Source of the DNA: Colocasia esculenta | Lineage: Eukaryota > Streptophyta > Magnoliopsida > Alismatales > Araceae | Reading direction: 5' to 3' | Assembly (NCBI GenBank): GCA_014218235.1 | Contig: CM024758.1 | Location: 100,539,698-100,603,697, forward strand | Length of the DNA stretch: 64,000 nt | In this document: in pieces, positions 23,190 through 33,101 of the stretch | Numbering within the stretch: the stretch's first letter is position 1 | Layout of the letters: each line of letters opens with the position of its first letter | Notes under the pieces: generated by a model | Told to the model about the DNA's origin: nothing | The model's database searches: none | What the model saw: the letters and a program-made list of their open reading frames with translations, nothing else | Translations under genes and position numbers: made by a program

Positions 23190-23640
23190 GAACGCAACCA
23201 CTCTAGACATTGCGTTCCTCACCGCATGAATGCGACATACAACCCTGTCGCATTTCTCTGAAAGGCGACCGAACATCCCGTCGCGATTATGTGTTTTTAC
23301 CCGACGGCTTGACACATGAGACTATGTGTCGTGTGGTTTTCAACGCCCGTCTAGAACGTGACCAGACCTACTGTCGTGATTTTACTTGTTTCCCACCCTC
23401 GAGTTTTGTACAATTTTTATATTTAGATTTTTTAAAACACTCCAGAATGCGACGTATCGAGCCGTCATGATTCTGAGTCGTTGCGACCCATTGGCAGTCG
23501 TGTTATAAAGGTGGCTGACAAGACCGTCAAGTTTTAAATGTCATAGCAACATATCGGCCTGTCGCGATATGAACACGACAAAGTGAACCGTCGTGATATA
23601 GAGTTTTCACAGTGAACTGACAGCGTCGTATGTAGACTGT
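23190..23640. repeat. Dyad array in Chr4 LTR
   Basis: Modules in order include GAACGCAAC-N10-ATTGCGTTC (23190-23217), AATGCGAC-N10-GTCGCATT (23229-23254), GCGAC-N10-GTCGC (23265-23284) and, further right, CACGAC-N10-GTCGTG. Arm sequences differ from module to module while complementarity and the 10-nt spacer are kept. Confidence 0.85.
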
Positions 23641-24154
23641 GTACGGCCTTCTGAATTGCTACGTGTGAACCCGTCCGATTCAGTGGCCGACCTAAGACTG
23701 TTTCCTTTAGTTAGATAGTTAAACATGTGCATGTATTACTTTATTATCATGCTGTTTAGTTGATCAATGGCCTAAAAGTCATCAACCCATGTGAAAACTA
23801 TAATAACATGAATATGATTCTAATGCTCTATATGAAGTGATTGATCATACTTTCTTTGATTATGCCTCTTTATCCTTATGATCTAGTTTAACATTAAATG
23901 TGTCATGCTATAGGTTGTGCCATAAATCTGCTTAAAGAGAACATGCTATATTTAGAGATGGACCTGCTTTGTTTAAAGCTTTTCTTTAGTGATACTTGCT
24001 ATCTTGTGATTTTCGGATGTGGACTTTCCTTACTTGTACGTTTTCCGACGTTTCTATAATTGATCATTAATTGTATGCATTATTAGGAAAGTTTCGAGTC
24101 ATGACACTTACACGCTTGCACGATTAGGCACACCCTTCTTGGGGGATTGGAAAC

Positions 24155-24262
24155 TCTCTATCGGTCATTCCGTACTGGTAGACTAGCAACCTTTCCTCTA
24201 AGACTTTTGTAGGTCTCCATACTCTGTAGATTCCCTCATAGAGACCGAGCTGGTTGTACCAT
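24155..24262 (+). other. Two-hairpin block, Chr4 copy
   Basis: Hairpin I pairs TATCGG (24159-24164) with CTGGTA (24175-24180) with two wobble pairs, around loop TCATTCCGTA. Hairpin II pairs CTCTGT (24222-24227) with ATAGAG (24238-24243) with one wobble pair around AGATTCCCTC. GCTGGTTGTACC follows. Confidence 0.7.
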
Positions 24263-25271
24263 AAAGTTCTCTGGAGATAGAGAGCACTTTTTCTGTATCA
24301 GATCTATCATTTAGCTATACTCTTGTCAAGATATTAAAGTTTATGGAACTTAAGATACATTGTTATGCTGTCCGAATGATCTCTCAAGCTATTGTCATAT
24401 CTTGAACTCCGTGAATGATCACGTCCTTATTACTATGAGTTTTTTCTTGAAAATCTATGGCCATAATATGTATTTGTTTGATCGGCACAATGTGGGACTT
24501 CGGTCCATGTGACTAATGTCTGTGCAAATAAGGGGCCCTATCTGGCCCTGGGGAGGAGCGCCCCAACATACTTTATAACCGCGGGAGTATGAACTTGTGG
24601 TGTGTGGTATGACACTGGTATGTGTGCAAGATTTGAATGTTCTTTTATGTGATAAGATAAGTTTGTTCCATGTGTTATCTGTGTGAATATGGCCAATTCT
24701 TGTTAGGTGATAAGACCTCACTCTTGAATTCCTTGTCCAAAGCATATGAAAGTTAGTACATGATTCGCTGTGACATTCGTTGATTATTCTACTATGTTCA
24801 GCCATTTACTTGTTAGTAATGTCATGCATGTCTAGCCACCATGTTCTTGTAGAGATTCTACTTATTTAAAATGCTAATCACATATATTTGTGCCCGCACA
24901 TTGAGATGTAAATCATATTGGGCATTAGTGTGCTCACGTCTATTTTTCCAAACATTTTTAGGTAGTGGCATTGAGCATGAGGATACTGATGGGGAAGGGC
25001 ACGAGTGAAGAGCATCCCTACTAGCCTGACGTCGTGGAACCATAGTTTAGATGTCTGGAGTAGCGTCTGTAATAATAGTACATTTCCGTTGAGTTATCAT
25101 GTAATTTGAATAATGGGCCCTATGGTTGGCTCTGACATTTATGGATGTAGTAGAATGTTGTTATTTGAATTTTAATGAAATTCCTTCTTATTGATGTCAC
25201 ATCCATTATATATTGCTCTATTTATGATACGATTACAACTGCGCGTATCAATATTCTGCATCGGAGCGTGA

Positions 25272-25396
25272 ATGCACCCTCTGCCAAGAGTACCGTCGCT
25301 GGACTCACCATATATGATATGTGCAAAGCTGCTTCGAAGGGCATCCAAATCAGATATATCCTCCTTAAGAGCAAGTGTTTGTCTCTAGACATATAA
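25272..25396 (+). pseudogene. MoaC/CNX3-like gene fragment
   Basis: The plus strand encodes VAGLTIYDMCKAASK, matching the strongly conserved C-terminal LTxYDMCKA motif of MoaC, the cyclic pyranopterin monophosphate synthase of molybdenum cofactor synthesis (CNX3 in plants). The match starts just after the Chr4 LTR end and fades after GIQI; the usual GGKSG ending is not present and a stop occurs at 25394-25396. It could be a disrupted exon of a host gene or a captured or retrocopied scrap. No other MoaC sequence is visible nearby. Confidence 0.65.
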
Positions 25397-26926
25397 GTTA
25401 AAAAAGAAGAATTCCTATGTTTGTTTCTTTCTATGATGCCAAATTGACAAAAAAGACATGTTTCAGATTCTTGCGTCTTCTATGCTCATATACCATACTT
25501 TTACGTCACTCTAATATTTTTCTGGTTCTGCGGTTCACATTTTTCATAAACGTATGCCTCCAGAAGCAATAGATCTTAAATCATGGTTTCTCCAATATTC
25601 ACCCAATCTACGTTATATAGCAGTAAGCATCATCATTCCATTCAAAGTTTTAATAATCCCAAATGCTTGGTTGTTATTCTCCAATTTCAATTGCCTTCCG
25701 GTCATCATGTTCTAAATATTGGACACTATACAGATTAGGGATGCTTCTATTTTTCTTGCTTTATAATCTTACTGTAATCTCTTCTTCCTCTCAACTATTT
25801 TTCATACTTTTGTTAAAATAAAAAATAAGAAATTGAGTACATGAAAAGGTTGGAATGGATTACCTTAGAAATAGTGAGTGAACAATATTCCCTCACTTCG
25901 CAATTCTTGTGACGCCTGTGCTATACAATTCTCCTTGTGCTCTGCAAGTTTGTATTAGGGTCATCTAATCTAAAACTAAAGGGCAAATAAAACTGTAGGA
26001 GAGCGAGCTTGGCTAAACAAGGGAAGGCTAATCTAAAAGGCATCACAATTTTAATTTGTATGTTTCTTACATTTAACACCGTAACATTTGTTACAATGTT
26101 TCCGTTTCCTACCGAGGAAAAATAAAGGGCAAATTCAAATTGCAAGAGAACGAGCCTAGCTATGGTTTTACGTTTCACGGGAAAGGCTCAATAAAGGTAC
26201 ATTTTAGGGAATGCTAAAGAACGACCCAGTCTAAGTGAAGGTTGAATTGGACGAAAAGAAAAAGTGCCACCTCTTATATATAGGTTATAAATTATCGTTC
26301 AAGTCCACTTCTTGTTGAAATCACAAATCCACACTCAAAATAAAAATATGCCTAGTTCACATAATCTAAGGTAATTTTTTTAACTTTCAACTCTAATACA
26401 TCTTGGCAGTCGCGCACACGTCTTTTTTTTTTGGGCAATGCTCCATATATTAAAAAAAGAGCAAGAGTTTAAATACATCACATAGAAGATTGCCTTAGAC
26501 TTAAACATGAGAAGGGCAATTATAGCAAAAACAATAGCACAAAGGAGAACATAGGGAACACCATATATAAATTTAGAGAGAAGCTGGCCCAAATCAAATA
26601 CACATGAATCCTGCCATAGACATGATCAAACTAAAAGAGGAGATATTTGAAAAAAGCCAAGATGAAGCATAGATAGAGACTTGCTCTGGAGGAGAAAAGC
26701 TATGCTATTTTCTGGTAGCCGAAGATTGACAAAACCTTGGATGACACACACGACGGAATTGTTGGAGGTGGCTCGGGCGAAAGGGTGACTAGAGGACAGA
26801 GGAGGAGCTCGTAGGCGGAGGAGGGCGATGATGAAAGCTCTAGAGACGGAGAGACGATGGGGCTAGCTAGTGAGAAAGAGAGAGAGAGAAAGTGAGGCAG
26901 CAGAAAATGGGGGGGGGGGTGAGGAA
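25397..26926. other. AT-rich intergenic sequence
   Basis: I see no gene. An imperfect duplication (AAAGGGCAAAT followed by GAGAGCGAGC or GAGAACGAGC) occurs near 25978 and 26126, about 150 bp apart. A T-run followed by a GCAATGCTCC-type segment near 26422 resembles insertion tails but is not diagnostic. A GA-rich microsatellite and a G-run lie at 26870-26920. Confidence 0.5.
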
Positions 26927-27323
26927 TAGGGCTGTCAATAGATATCCGCTTTCGACTTTTCGACCCATTTTTGATCTTTCTGTATCCGTTTTCTGTTTCT
27001 GTTTTCGATAACATATAAATTTTATTTTATTTACAAAATATATATACTCTTAAAATCTTATTTCTTAATATTAAAAAATTGTAGACTAAATTTTTAGCTT
27101 CTTCTTAATTTGTAAATGGAATCTAATTAACTTGTCTCTCTAGTTGCATTTATTATGCCTATTATTATCAAAGACATCCATTTTACCACTACTCCTAATA
27201 CTACATGCATTTATCATTTGATCGTACCAAATGTTTTTGATTACTTTCTATTTCTGATCTGTTTCTGATTTTCTTATAGGAAAGGAAGTACCCATTTCCG
27301 ACTCCATCCTGTTGGCAGCCCTA
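26927..27323. mobile_element. hAT-type MITE with 8-bp target duplication
   Basis: The left terminus TAGGGCTGTCAA (26927-26938) is the inverted complement of TTGGCAGCCCTA (27312-27323) with one mismatch. Flanks are GTGAGGAA (26919-26926) and GGGAGGAA (27324-27331), an 8-bp target duplication with one change, as expected for hAT. The 397-bp interior is AT-rich with no transposase, so it is non-autonomous. TIR sequence is the type seen in plant hAT elements. Confidence 0.82.
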
Positions 27324-27331
27324 GGGAGGAA

Positions 27332-27763
27332 GGAGATGCAGAGGAGGGGGTGGAGGGGAGGGCCTAGAGCTATGCTCCCACACCCCACAAATCATTGCAC
27401 AAGGTGGAAACAAGCCTCATTGGAGACTAGCGAACCAAACCATCGAGGTTGGTGATGAAATTAGGTGGGAGGTCAGCTTCTACGCATTGAATCCCACCTG
27501 CATGCATGTCGTTGCATGTGCGTGACAAGCACTTGTCAACACCCACGCATGAATTGCAGGGAATGGACATGCACCAGACATACCTTTGTCCCTATGCCAC
27601 TATGCACATGATTTCAAGCATAAAAATAAAAAACAATGTTCATGAAAAATAAAAGGATTTCAATGCAAATTGACACACTTGGCAAATAATAATGACTTAA
27701 TTCTTGCACCATAGAAAAGTTTCCTAAAATGTACTGAAATTATAAAATTTTTAAAAATACTTT
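27332..27763. other. Intergenic flank of Tat2
   Basis: G-rich at first, then AT-rich. I recognise no gene or repeat. Confidence 0.4.
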
Positions 27764-28561
27764 TGTGGTGGCATTTTCGTTCGGTAATGGGCCGAACAGG
27801 CCTCCACTTGAGAACTGGGAGCAGACTGTCGCCGGTGCAGACGATGGGCCTACAAAATAGGAAGGCGTCAGGGGAACCCGGTTAAAGAACCGAGAGAACC
27901 CTACGATGCCAAAGTTAGATATGACTATAAGAAAAGGCAAGGAGGGAAGGGTTCTCTTGTGTGTAATCTCGTGTGTGGGCGATTGTGAGGGGATGATTGC
28001 ACATACCTTTGCATGAAGGTTCTTGTTCCTTATATAGACAGGGGGCCTAAAGGGTCCGAACTCATCCTTCAAGGATGATACATGGAAAGGTGCGACTATT
28101 GGATTCCCAAGATGGGGGATGTCTGTACGAGACGCCCCTTGGGACTTCACGCTAGGGCTACTCCAGATCGTGGGGAGGCGTGCCGCGTCGTCCCATTAAC
28201 TGCAATCTGGAGGCGAAGAGCCGCATAGCATTGTTAGCTATAGAGGTGCCGAATAGGAGCCCATGGACTTGCTTGGCATGGTTGCTCGGTGTTCGGTAAC
28301 CTGTTGCTAGAACTATGAAGACTCCGAGCATGAGTTTGGAGGCTTATTCGGTGAGGTTTCGCCTTCTTCTGAGAGGGGTGCTCAATGACTCTATCCTATT
28401 CGGATAGGTTTGGAGATCAGACTTGGGACCCTTGGGCGTGTGGTGACTGTGGTGTGTTCGGAAGCTTTTTAGCTATTTTCGAGGACACGTGGCTGAGGAG
28501 CCATCACATTGCTTCCTTACTGGGTCATGATGGGCCTAGGAGGCTAGAAATAGCCTCCACA
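27764..28561 (-). repeat. Tat2 3' LTR (about 0.8 kb)
   Basis: On the minus strand a polypurine tract (complement of 28562-28580, GGGTGGGGGCAAG) precedes TGTGGAGGC at 28561, and the LTR ends near 27764 (...CCACCACA). A minus-strand TATA box (CTATATAAGG) is near 28034-28043. Palindromic TTCGG words occur, for example CCTATTCGGATAGG near 28393. The boundary at 27764 rests only on the TG/CA rule. Confidence 0.6.
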
Positions 28562-28957
28562 CTTGCCCCCACCCTCTCAAGCATACTCAGATGTGATCAT
28601 GAGCACTTGAGAGGGGAGATGACAATTCGGCATCGCCTTCTTCGCATTAAATGTGATGCTGGCTGCGATGTTACATATGGTACTGGGTGACACTGTTGAG
28701 CCTCCTCGATTCTCCTGTTTCATGATGGCAGAAGAGGCATAACGTGACTAGGAGTCTGAAACGGGTTGTTCGAGCGGGTAAACTGCCATTTTGGGCCTTT
28801 GAACTCTGCACCTATTCTTCCTTATAAGGAAGGGAAGAGGTAGGAACGTCTCACGCTTCCTTTCTTTGAACCTCACCCTTCTACTTTCGCTGCTAGTCCC
28901 TTTCGCTTTCTTCACATCCTCTTCTGTTCGTCTTCTTCATCTCTGACCTCTTTATCG
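28562..28957 (+). promoter_or_regulatory. Promoter region of Tat2 antisense ORF with palindromic TATA
   Basis: The region between PPT and start codon carries the perfect 16-bp palindrome CTTCCTTATAAGGAAG at 28817-28832. It contains a TATA box readable on both strands, about 130 bp before the ATG. A 9-bp inverted repeat CCTCTCAAG (28571-28579) and CTTGAGAGG (28606-28614) overlaps the PPT. A C/T-rich leader precedes the ATG. Confidence 0.5.
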
Positions 28958-29762
28958 ATGGCACAGAAGGAAGGAAAACCTACCGCTATTGTAGAGGCGA
29001 GCGGACAGTCGCCAGTGAAGACGAAGGCCATGAAGTACTGGAGCTTCGAGGGCCTGCGCGAGTGGTTCCAGATCGGGGAGGAGTAAGAGATTATCCTATT
29101 GCGCGAGGATCAAACATACTTGACGGACAAGCAAGGATGCTTCGTGCTTTCCCCAGACCTTTTGGAAATAGAGTTCAGGCTGCTCGTGCCGGAGATCACC
29201 AAGGACCTGCTCAAAGCTTGGAAGGTTGCTCTGATCCAGTTGACACCGAACTTGTGGAGGACGATTTTCATCTTCTACATCATGTGCAAGAAGTGGGGGA
29301 TCCAAGTGTCGGTGGATCTGTTTCGCAACCATTTCAGCCTTGAGTCATCGTCACAGTCTGGATATGGTATTATGTATACCAAGCACCGGGCGAATAGGAT
29401 GCAGATCCATTTCTCCCCTCATCTCTCAAACAATAAAGGGTGGACCGGACGCCTCTTCTTTGTTGGTTGGAAGAAGGGGGCTAGAGCTCCAGAGTGGGGA
29501 TTCCCTACTCGAGTATGTGAGCCGCTGAAGAAGGCAAACGTTGCACCCTTGTTGATCCAAGACGCAACCAAGGCTTCTATGGTGTTGTCGAAGGTATTCG
29601 TGGATCAAGCCGAGCTACTCCTAACCGAGTACAAGCTTGTCAAACACAAGTTGAGCCGCGCCTGGGGTGAGTCTTCCTCCTTTTGCCCTCACCTTCCGTT
29701 TGATTTACCAAATCTCTTCTTTTACAGATGCTGCAGAGGTGGCCACAGGTTGGAATCAGAAG
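28958..29762 (+). pseudogene. Tat2 antisense ORF, PF04195-like, 5' part
   Basis: The ATG at 28958 (MAQKEGKPT) opens a protein of the putative gypsy-type transposon family (Transposase_28-like): REDQTYLTD, LVPEITKDLLKAW, ALIQLTPNLWRTIFIFYIMC, GRLFFVGWKKG. One in-frame TAA at 29084-29086 interrupts it. A GTGAGT donor near 29667 and a TTTTACAG acceptor near 29727 mark an intron; the next exon (DAAEVATGWNQK) is cut by SIRE-1 at 29762. It runs opposite to Tat2 pol. Its function is not known. Confidence 0.72.
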
Positions 29763-31717
29763 TGATGATCAGTCTGTCCCTATGTAATTTAATTAATTAC
29801 ATATGTATTTTGGTGATTAACAAAACTAAACTAGTTTTTATCAATAATATCTAATAAATATTTCATAAGTCTTAAAGTACAGGAAAATATCAAGGTCAAA
29901 CAAGCCAATAAAGGTATGCATTACTTCTCTGAAGCTTTAATCTTTACAACATGATATTTCTCTAAGTCCATATCGATTTCTGTTGAAAATCTTAACGATT
30001 TCCTTATAAGACTGAAAAGTCATGTTGTTTCAAACAAGTCGATGTTGTAACGATTCTATAAGTCATCACAACGATTTCTTTAGAACGCATAACGACTTGC
30101 CTGTCATAACGATTCTATAAGTCATCGCAACGATTTCTTTAGAAAGCGTAACGACTTGCCTGTCATAACGATTCGTAAGTTACCGTAATGATTTCTTTAG
30201 AACTCGCAACGACTTGCTCGCCGTAACGATTTCGTAAGTTACCATAACGATTTCTTTAGAACTCACAACGACTTGCTCGCCGTAACGATTTCGTAAGTTA
30301 CCGTAACGATTTCTTTAGAACTCGCAACGACTTGCTCGCCGTAACGATTTCTTTAGAACTCGCAACGACTTGCTCGCCGTAACGATTTCATAAGTTACCG
30401 TAAAGATTTCTTTAAGCGCTCATAATGATTTGCTTTGCACAAAGATTTCTTTAAGTGCTCATAACGATTTGCTTTGCACAAATATTTCTTTAAGCGCTCA
30501 CAACGATTTCTTTAGAGCTCATAACGACTTGATAAGTGTTCATAACGATTTCCCTGTTGAACACATACACTTGATTTAACGATTTACTCTCTATAATGAC
30601 TTGTTAGTATTCATAACGATTTCATAATTACAGTTTATATCAACTTGTTTTTATCTTATCTCTTGAAGCGTTGACTAGTCAAAGTCACGCATATATCTAT
30701 CTGTCACTCCTGCATTTATGAGCTCTGAACGTATCTCTGCATACATGCAGACAATATCGTCCATTATTGTGCTTACTCTATATACATCTTTTAAAACAAG
30801 CTATTTGGGATTGCTATTCTAGTGAATACTCACATCAACGTATACTGACAACAAGAGACAATTTGAGATGTCTACTGTTCTAGCATTTAATGTGTGCAGG
30901 GTCCTGAAGACTTTCTATCATACAACGTTGGACCTATAGACGTCAGAAGACCCTATCTCTTTGCGTGCTTAAATGGATAAAAGATAGTTGAAGCTTCCAA
31001 ATGTCAAGCAGTCTAACATCTATCAATTCAAGAGACAACGGTTACATCAACGGAAGTATTTCAAATAGAAGATATAAATTCAAAGACAGAATGAAGAGAA
31101 TGTAACAGAAAACGAAGTAGAGAACAAGCATCTCGTATTCAAGCATTCAAATTCTTCGGCAAGAAGTCCAAGCCAAGAACTTCATTCCACCTAGCTTTCG
31201 CTCTTTGCTCTCCTCACTGTAGTGAAAATCTTGAGAGAGCTTGTGTAGTTCTGAGATGTGCTTAGCATAGATTCTTTGCTCTCATGCTAGTCGCTTCAGA
31301 TCTTGGCTTGTTAAAAAGCTTGATCTAGGGGCTTGATCTTATTCCATTCTCTTTGTGTTGTTTCCCTTCGGTGTGAAGGAAGACCTGGTGGGGTATCCAG
31401 GGTGTTGTTATTCCCTTCAGGTGTGAAGGAAGACCAGCCAAGCTGGGTGCTGTAGCGTCCTTAGGGGGACTGTACCCTAGTTAGTAAAACCTGAGTGGTT
31501 GCTCAGGGACTGGACGTAGGACTCCTAAGGAAAGGAGGTCCGAACCAGGATAATCCTTTGTGTCGTGTGATTTTTCTTTGTGTGTTTGATATTTAAACTA
31601 ACAGTCACTAACCTCCTTCGAAGAACGTTTGCGTGAATGTTTTTAGTTACAGGTATCTTCTAGATTAATTTTAAAAGACCCATTCACCCCCCCTCTGGGC
31701 TCGTCAACTGGGCAACA
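29763..31717 (+). repeat. SIRE-1 5' LTR
   Basis: It starts TGATGATCAGTC and ends GGGCAACA. The left third is the ACGATTT array. The right third carries the Sirevirus-conserved end with GGACTGTACCC, GGACTGGACGTAGGA and TTCACCCCCCC. A hairpin CCTGAG (31490-31495) with CTCAGG (31502-31507) lies between these conserved blocks. Confidence 0.93.
29985..30640. repeat. ACGATTT dyad array in SIRE-1 5' LTR
   Basis: About 650 bp of tandem units of 17-21 bp, each starting near-identically with (C)GTAACGATTT or GCAACGACTT. Three unit types repeat as a higher-order set of about 59 bp. Many units are dyads: GTAAC (30223-30227), a 10-nt spacer, GTTAC (30238-30242); GCAA-CGAC-TTGC; CTTTG-CA-CAAAG. Confidence 0.88.
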
Positions 31718-31719
31718 AG

Positions 31720-31731
31720 TGGTATCAGAGC
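31720..31731 (+). promoter_or_regulatory. SIRE-1 primer binding site (tRNA-iMet)
   Basis: TGGTATCAGAGC starts two bases after the LTR end and matches the 3' end of initiator tRNA. Confidence 0.95.
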
Positions 31732-31782
31732 TAGTCTCTTCGACAAAGAAAAAGGATCCAACGATCTGAAGAGTAAAGATCC

Positions 31783-33101
31783 ATGGCAGCCCAAGGTAAC
31801 TTTGAAGGTCAGTCTGTCAACCGACCCCCTCTCTTCGATGGTGAAGACTATCCTTACTGGAAGACCAGAATGGAATACTTTCTACAAGGCCACGACTATC
31901 AAATTTGGTCCATAGTAGAAGAAGGTGATCTGGTAGTCACAAATGAGAAAGCACAATGGACAGATGATGACAGAAAGAAGATCTCCTTGAATTGCAAAGC
32001 AAAGAGCATCTTATGCTGTGCTCTAAGTAAGAAGGAGTTCAACAGAGTTTCAGCCTGCAAATCCTCAATGGAAATGTGGGAAAAGCTCAGGATCACATAT
32101 GAAGGCACAGACAAGGTAAAGGAAACAAGAATCGACATTCTTGTCACTCAGTATGAGAGATTTCAGATGCAATCAGGTGAATCCATAACTCAAATGTTCA
32201 GTCGGTTCACTGACATCACAAATGGACTAGCTGGTCTGGGGAAAACCTTATGAGATTGGAGACATGGTGAGGAAAATACTTAGATCCTTACCGTCCTCAT
32301 GGACCCCAAAGGTCACAGCAATAGAAGAAGCTAATGACCTGAAGAGAATGTCAGTAGAAAAGCTCATTGGGTCCCTCATGGCCCATGAGATCAACATGGA
32401 AAGGCTAGGAGAGTCCTCTAGCAGAAAGAAGCACTCCAACGCCTTAAAAGCTGAAGAAGATTCACCAGAAGCAAGTTCAGATGAGAGTGAAAGTGATGTG
32501 GACAGCGAGAATGAGGAAGCAATGCTATCTAGAAGATTGCAGCGGATTTTGGCTAAGAAGAAGAAGTTCCAATCTGGTAGAAGGCACTTCAAAAGAATAA
32601 GGACTTCAAGAAGCCAGATGGAAAAGAGATGAAGAAAGGAGAACCATCTGCTATGAATGTAAGAAGCCAGGACACATTAAAGCTGAGTGTCCAAAATTCA
32701 AGAAGCCGGAGTTCAGGAAGAAAGACAGCTCCAAGAAGTTCAGAAAGTACAAGAAGAAGGCGATGGAAGCAGCATGGGAAAACAGTAGCGACTCAGACAG
32801 TGAGTCAAACTCCTGCAGCGATGAAGAAGAAGCCCATTTGGCTTTCATGGCAAATACTGAAGATAAGGTAACTTCTGACTCCTCTTTTGATTCATGCAAT
32901 GATTCTGATTCAGATAATTTAGAGGAAGCATTTAATGAACTATATAATAAATATAAAGAAGTAACTAAACTATTAAAAGCCAGTAAGAAAAATAGTACTT
33001 GTTTAGAAAACACTAACTCTGATCTGAAAATAGAAAATGAAGAGTTAGAAAAACAAATAATTAAACTTAAAGAAGAAATGAATTATTATGTGAAGACTTA
33101 A
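31783..33101 (+). pseudogene. SIRE-1 gag, frameshifted
   Basis: The ATG at 31783 (MAAQGNFEGQSVNRP) opens a copia gag: FDGEDYPYWKTRME, a UBN2-type core, SLMAHEINMERL, an acidic Ser/Glu stretch, then a zinc knuckle near 32649-32693 with CX2CX4HX4C spacing. A long coiled-coil tail (33000-33100) is typical for Sireviruses. One-base shifts near 32245, 32590-32645 and 33100 split it into at least three frames. Gag packages the RNA in virus-like particles. Confidence 0.9.

Larger units (their letters stand above)
22307..25271 (+). repeat. Chr4 3' LTR (about 2.95 kb) with PPT
   Basis: A polypurine tract AAACGGGAAGG (22307-22317) precedes the LTR start TGTAGCAGCCCGC at 22318. A TATA box (CTATATAAAACC) lies near 22684. 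The dyad array is at 23190-23640 and the two-hairpin block at 24159-24243, about 1.5 kb after the TATA box. The right end reads GCATCGGAGCGTGA and seems to lack the final CA, giving a boundary near 25271. The last 60 bp on the plus strand resemble the plus-strand right end of the Chr3 LTR. Confidence 0.8.

Noticed and set aside
26410..26480. Possible LINE or SINE tail (T-run next to GCAATGCTCC)
   Set aside because: No reverse transcriptase, no target duplication and no second A/T tail could be shown.
26700..27014. Minus-strand ORF rich in Ser and Pro
   Set aside because: It crosses the hAT MITE boundary and the GA microsatellite, so it cannot be an ancestral reading frame.
29985..30640. Regular short repeats resembling a CRISPR array
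   Set aside because: Units are contiguous, imperfect and inside a plant Sirevirus LTR, with no unique spacers or cas genes.
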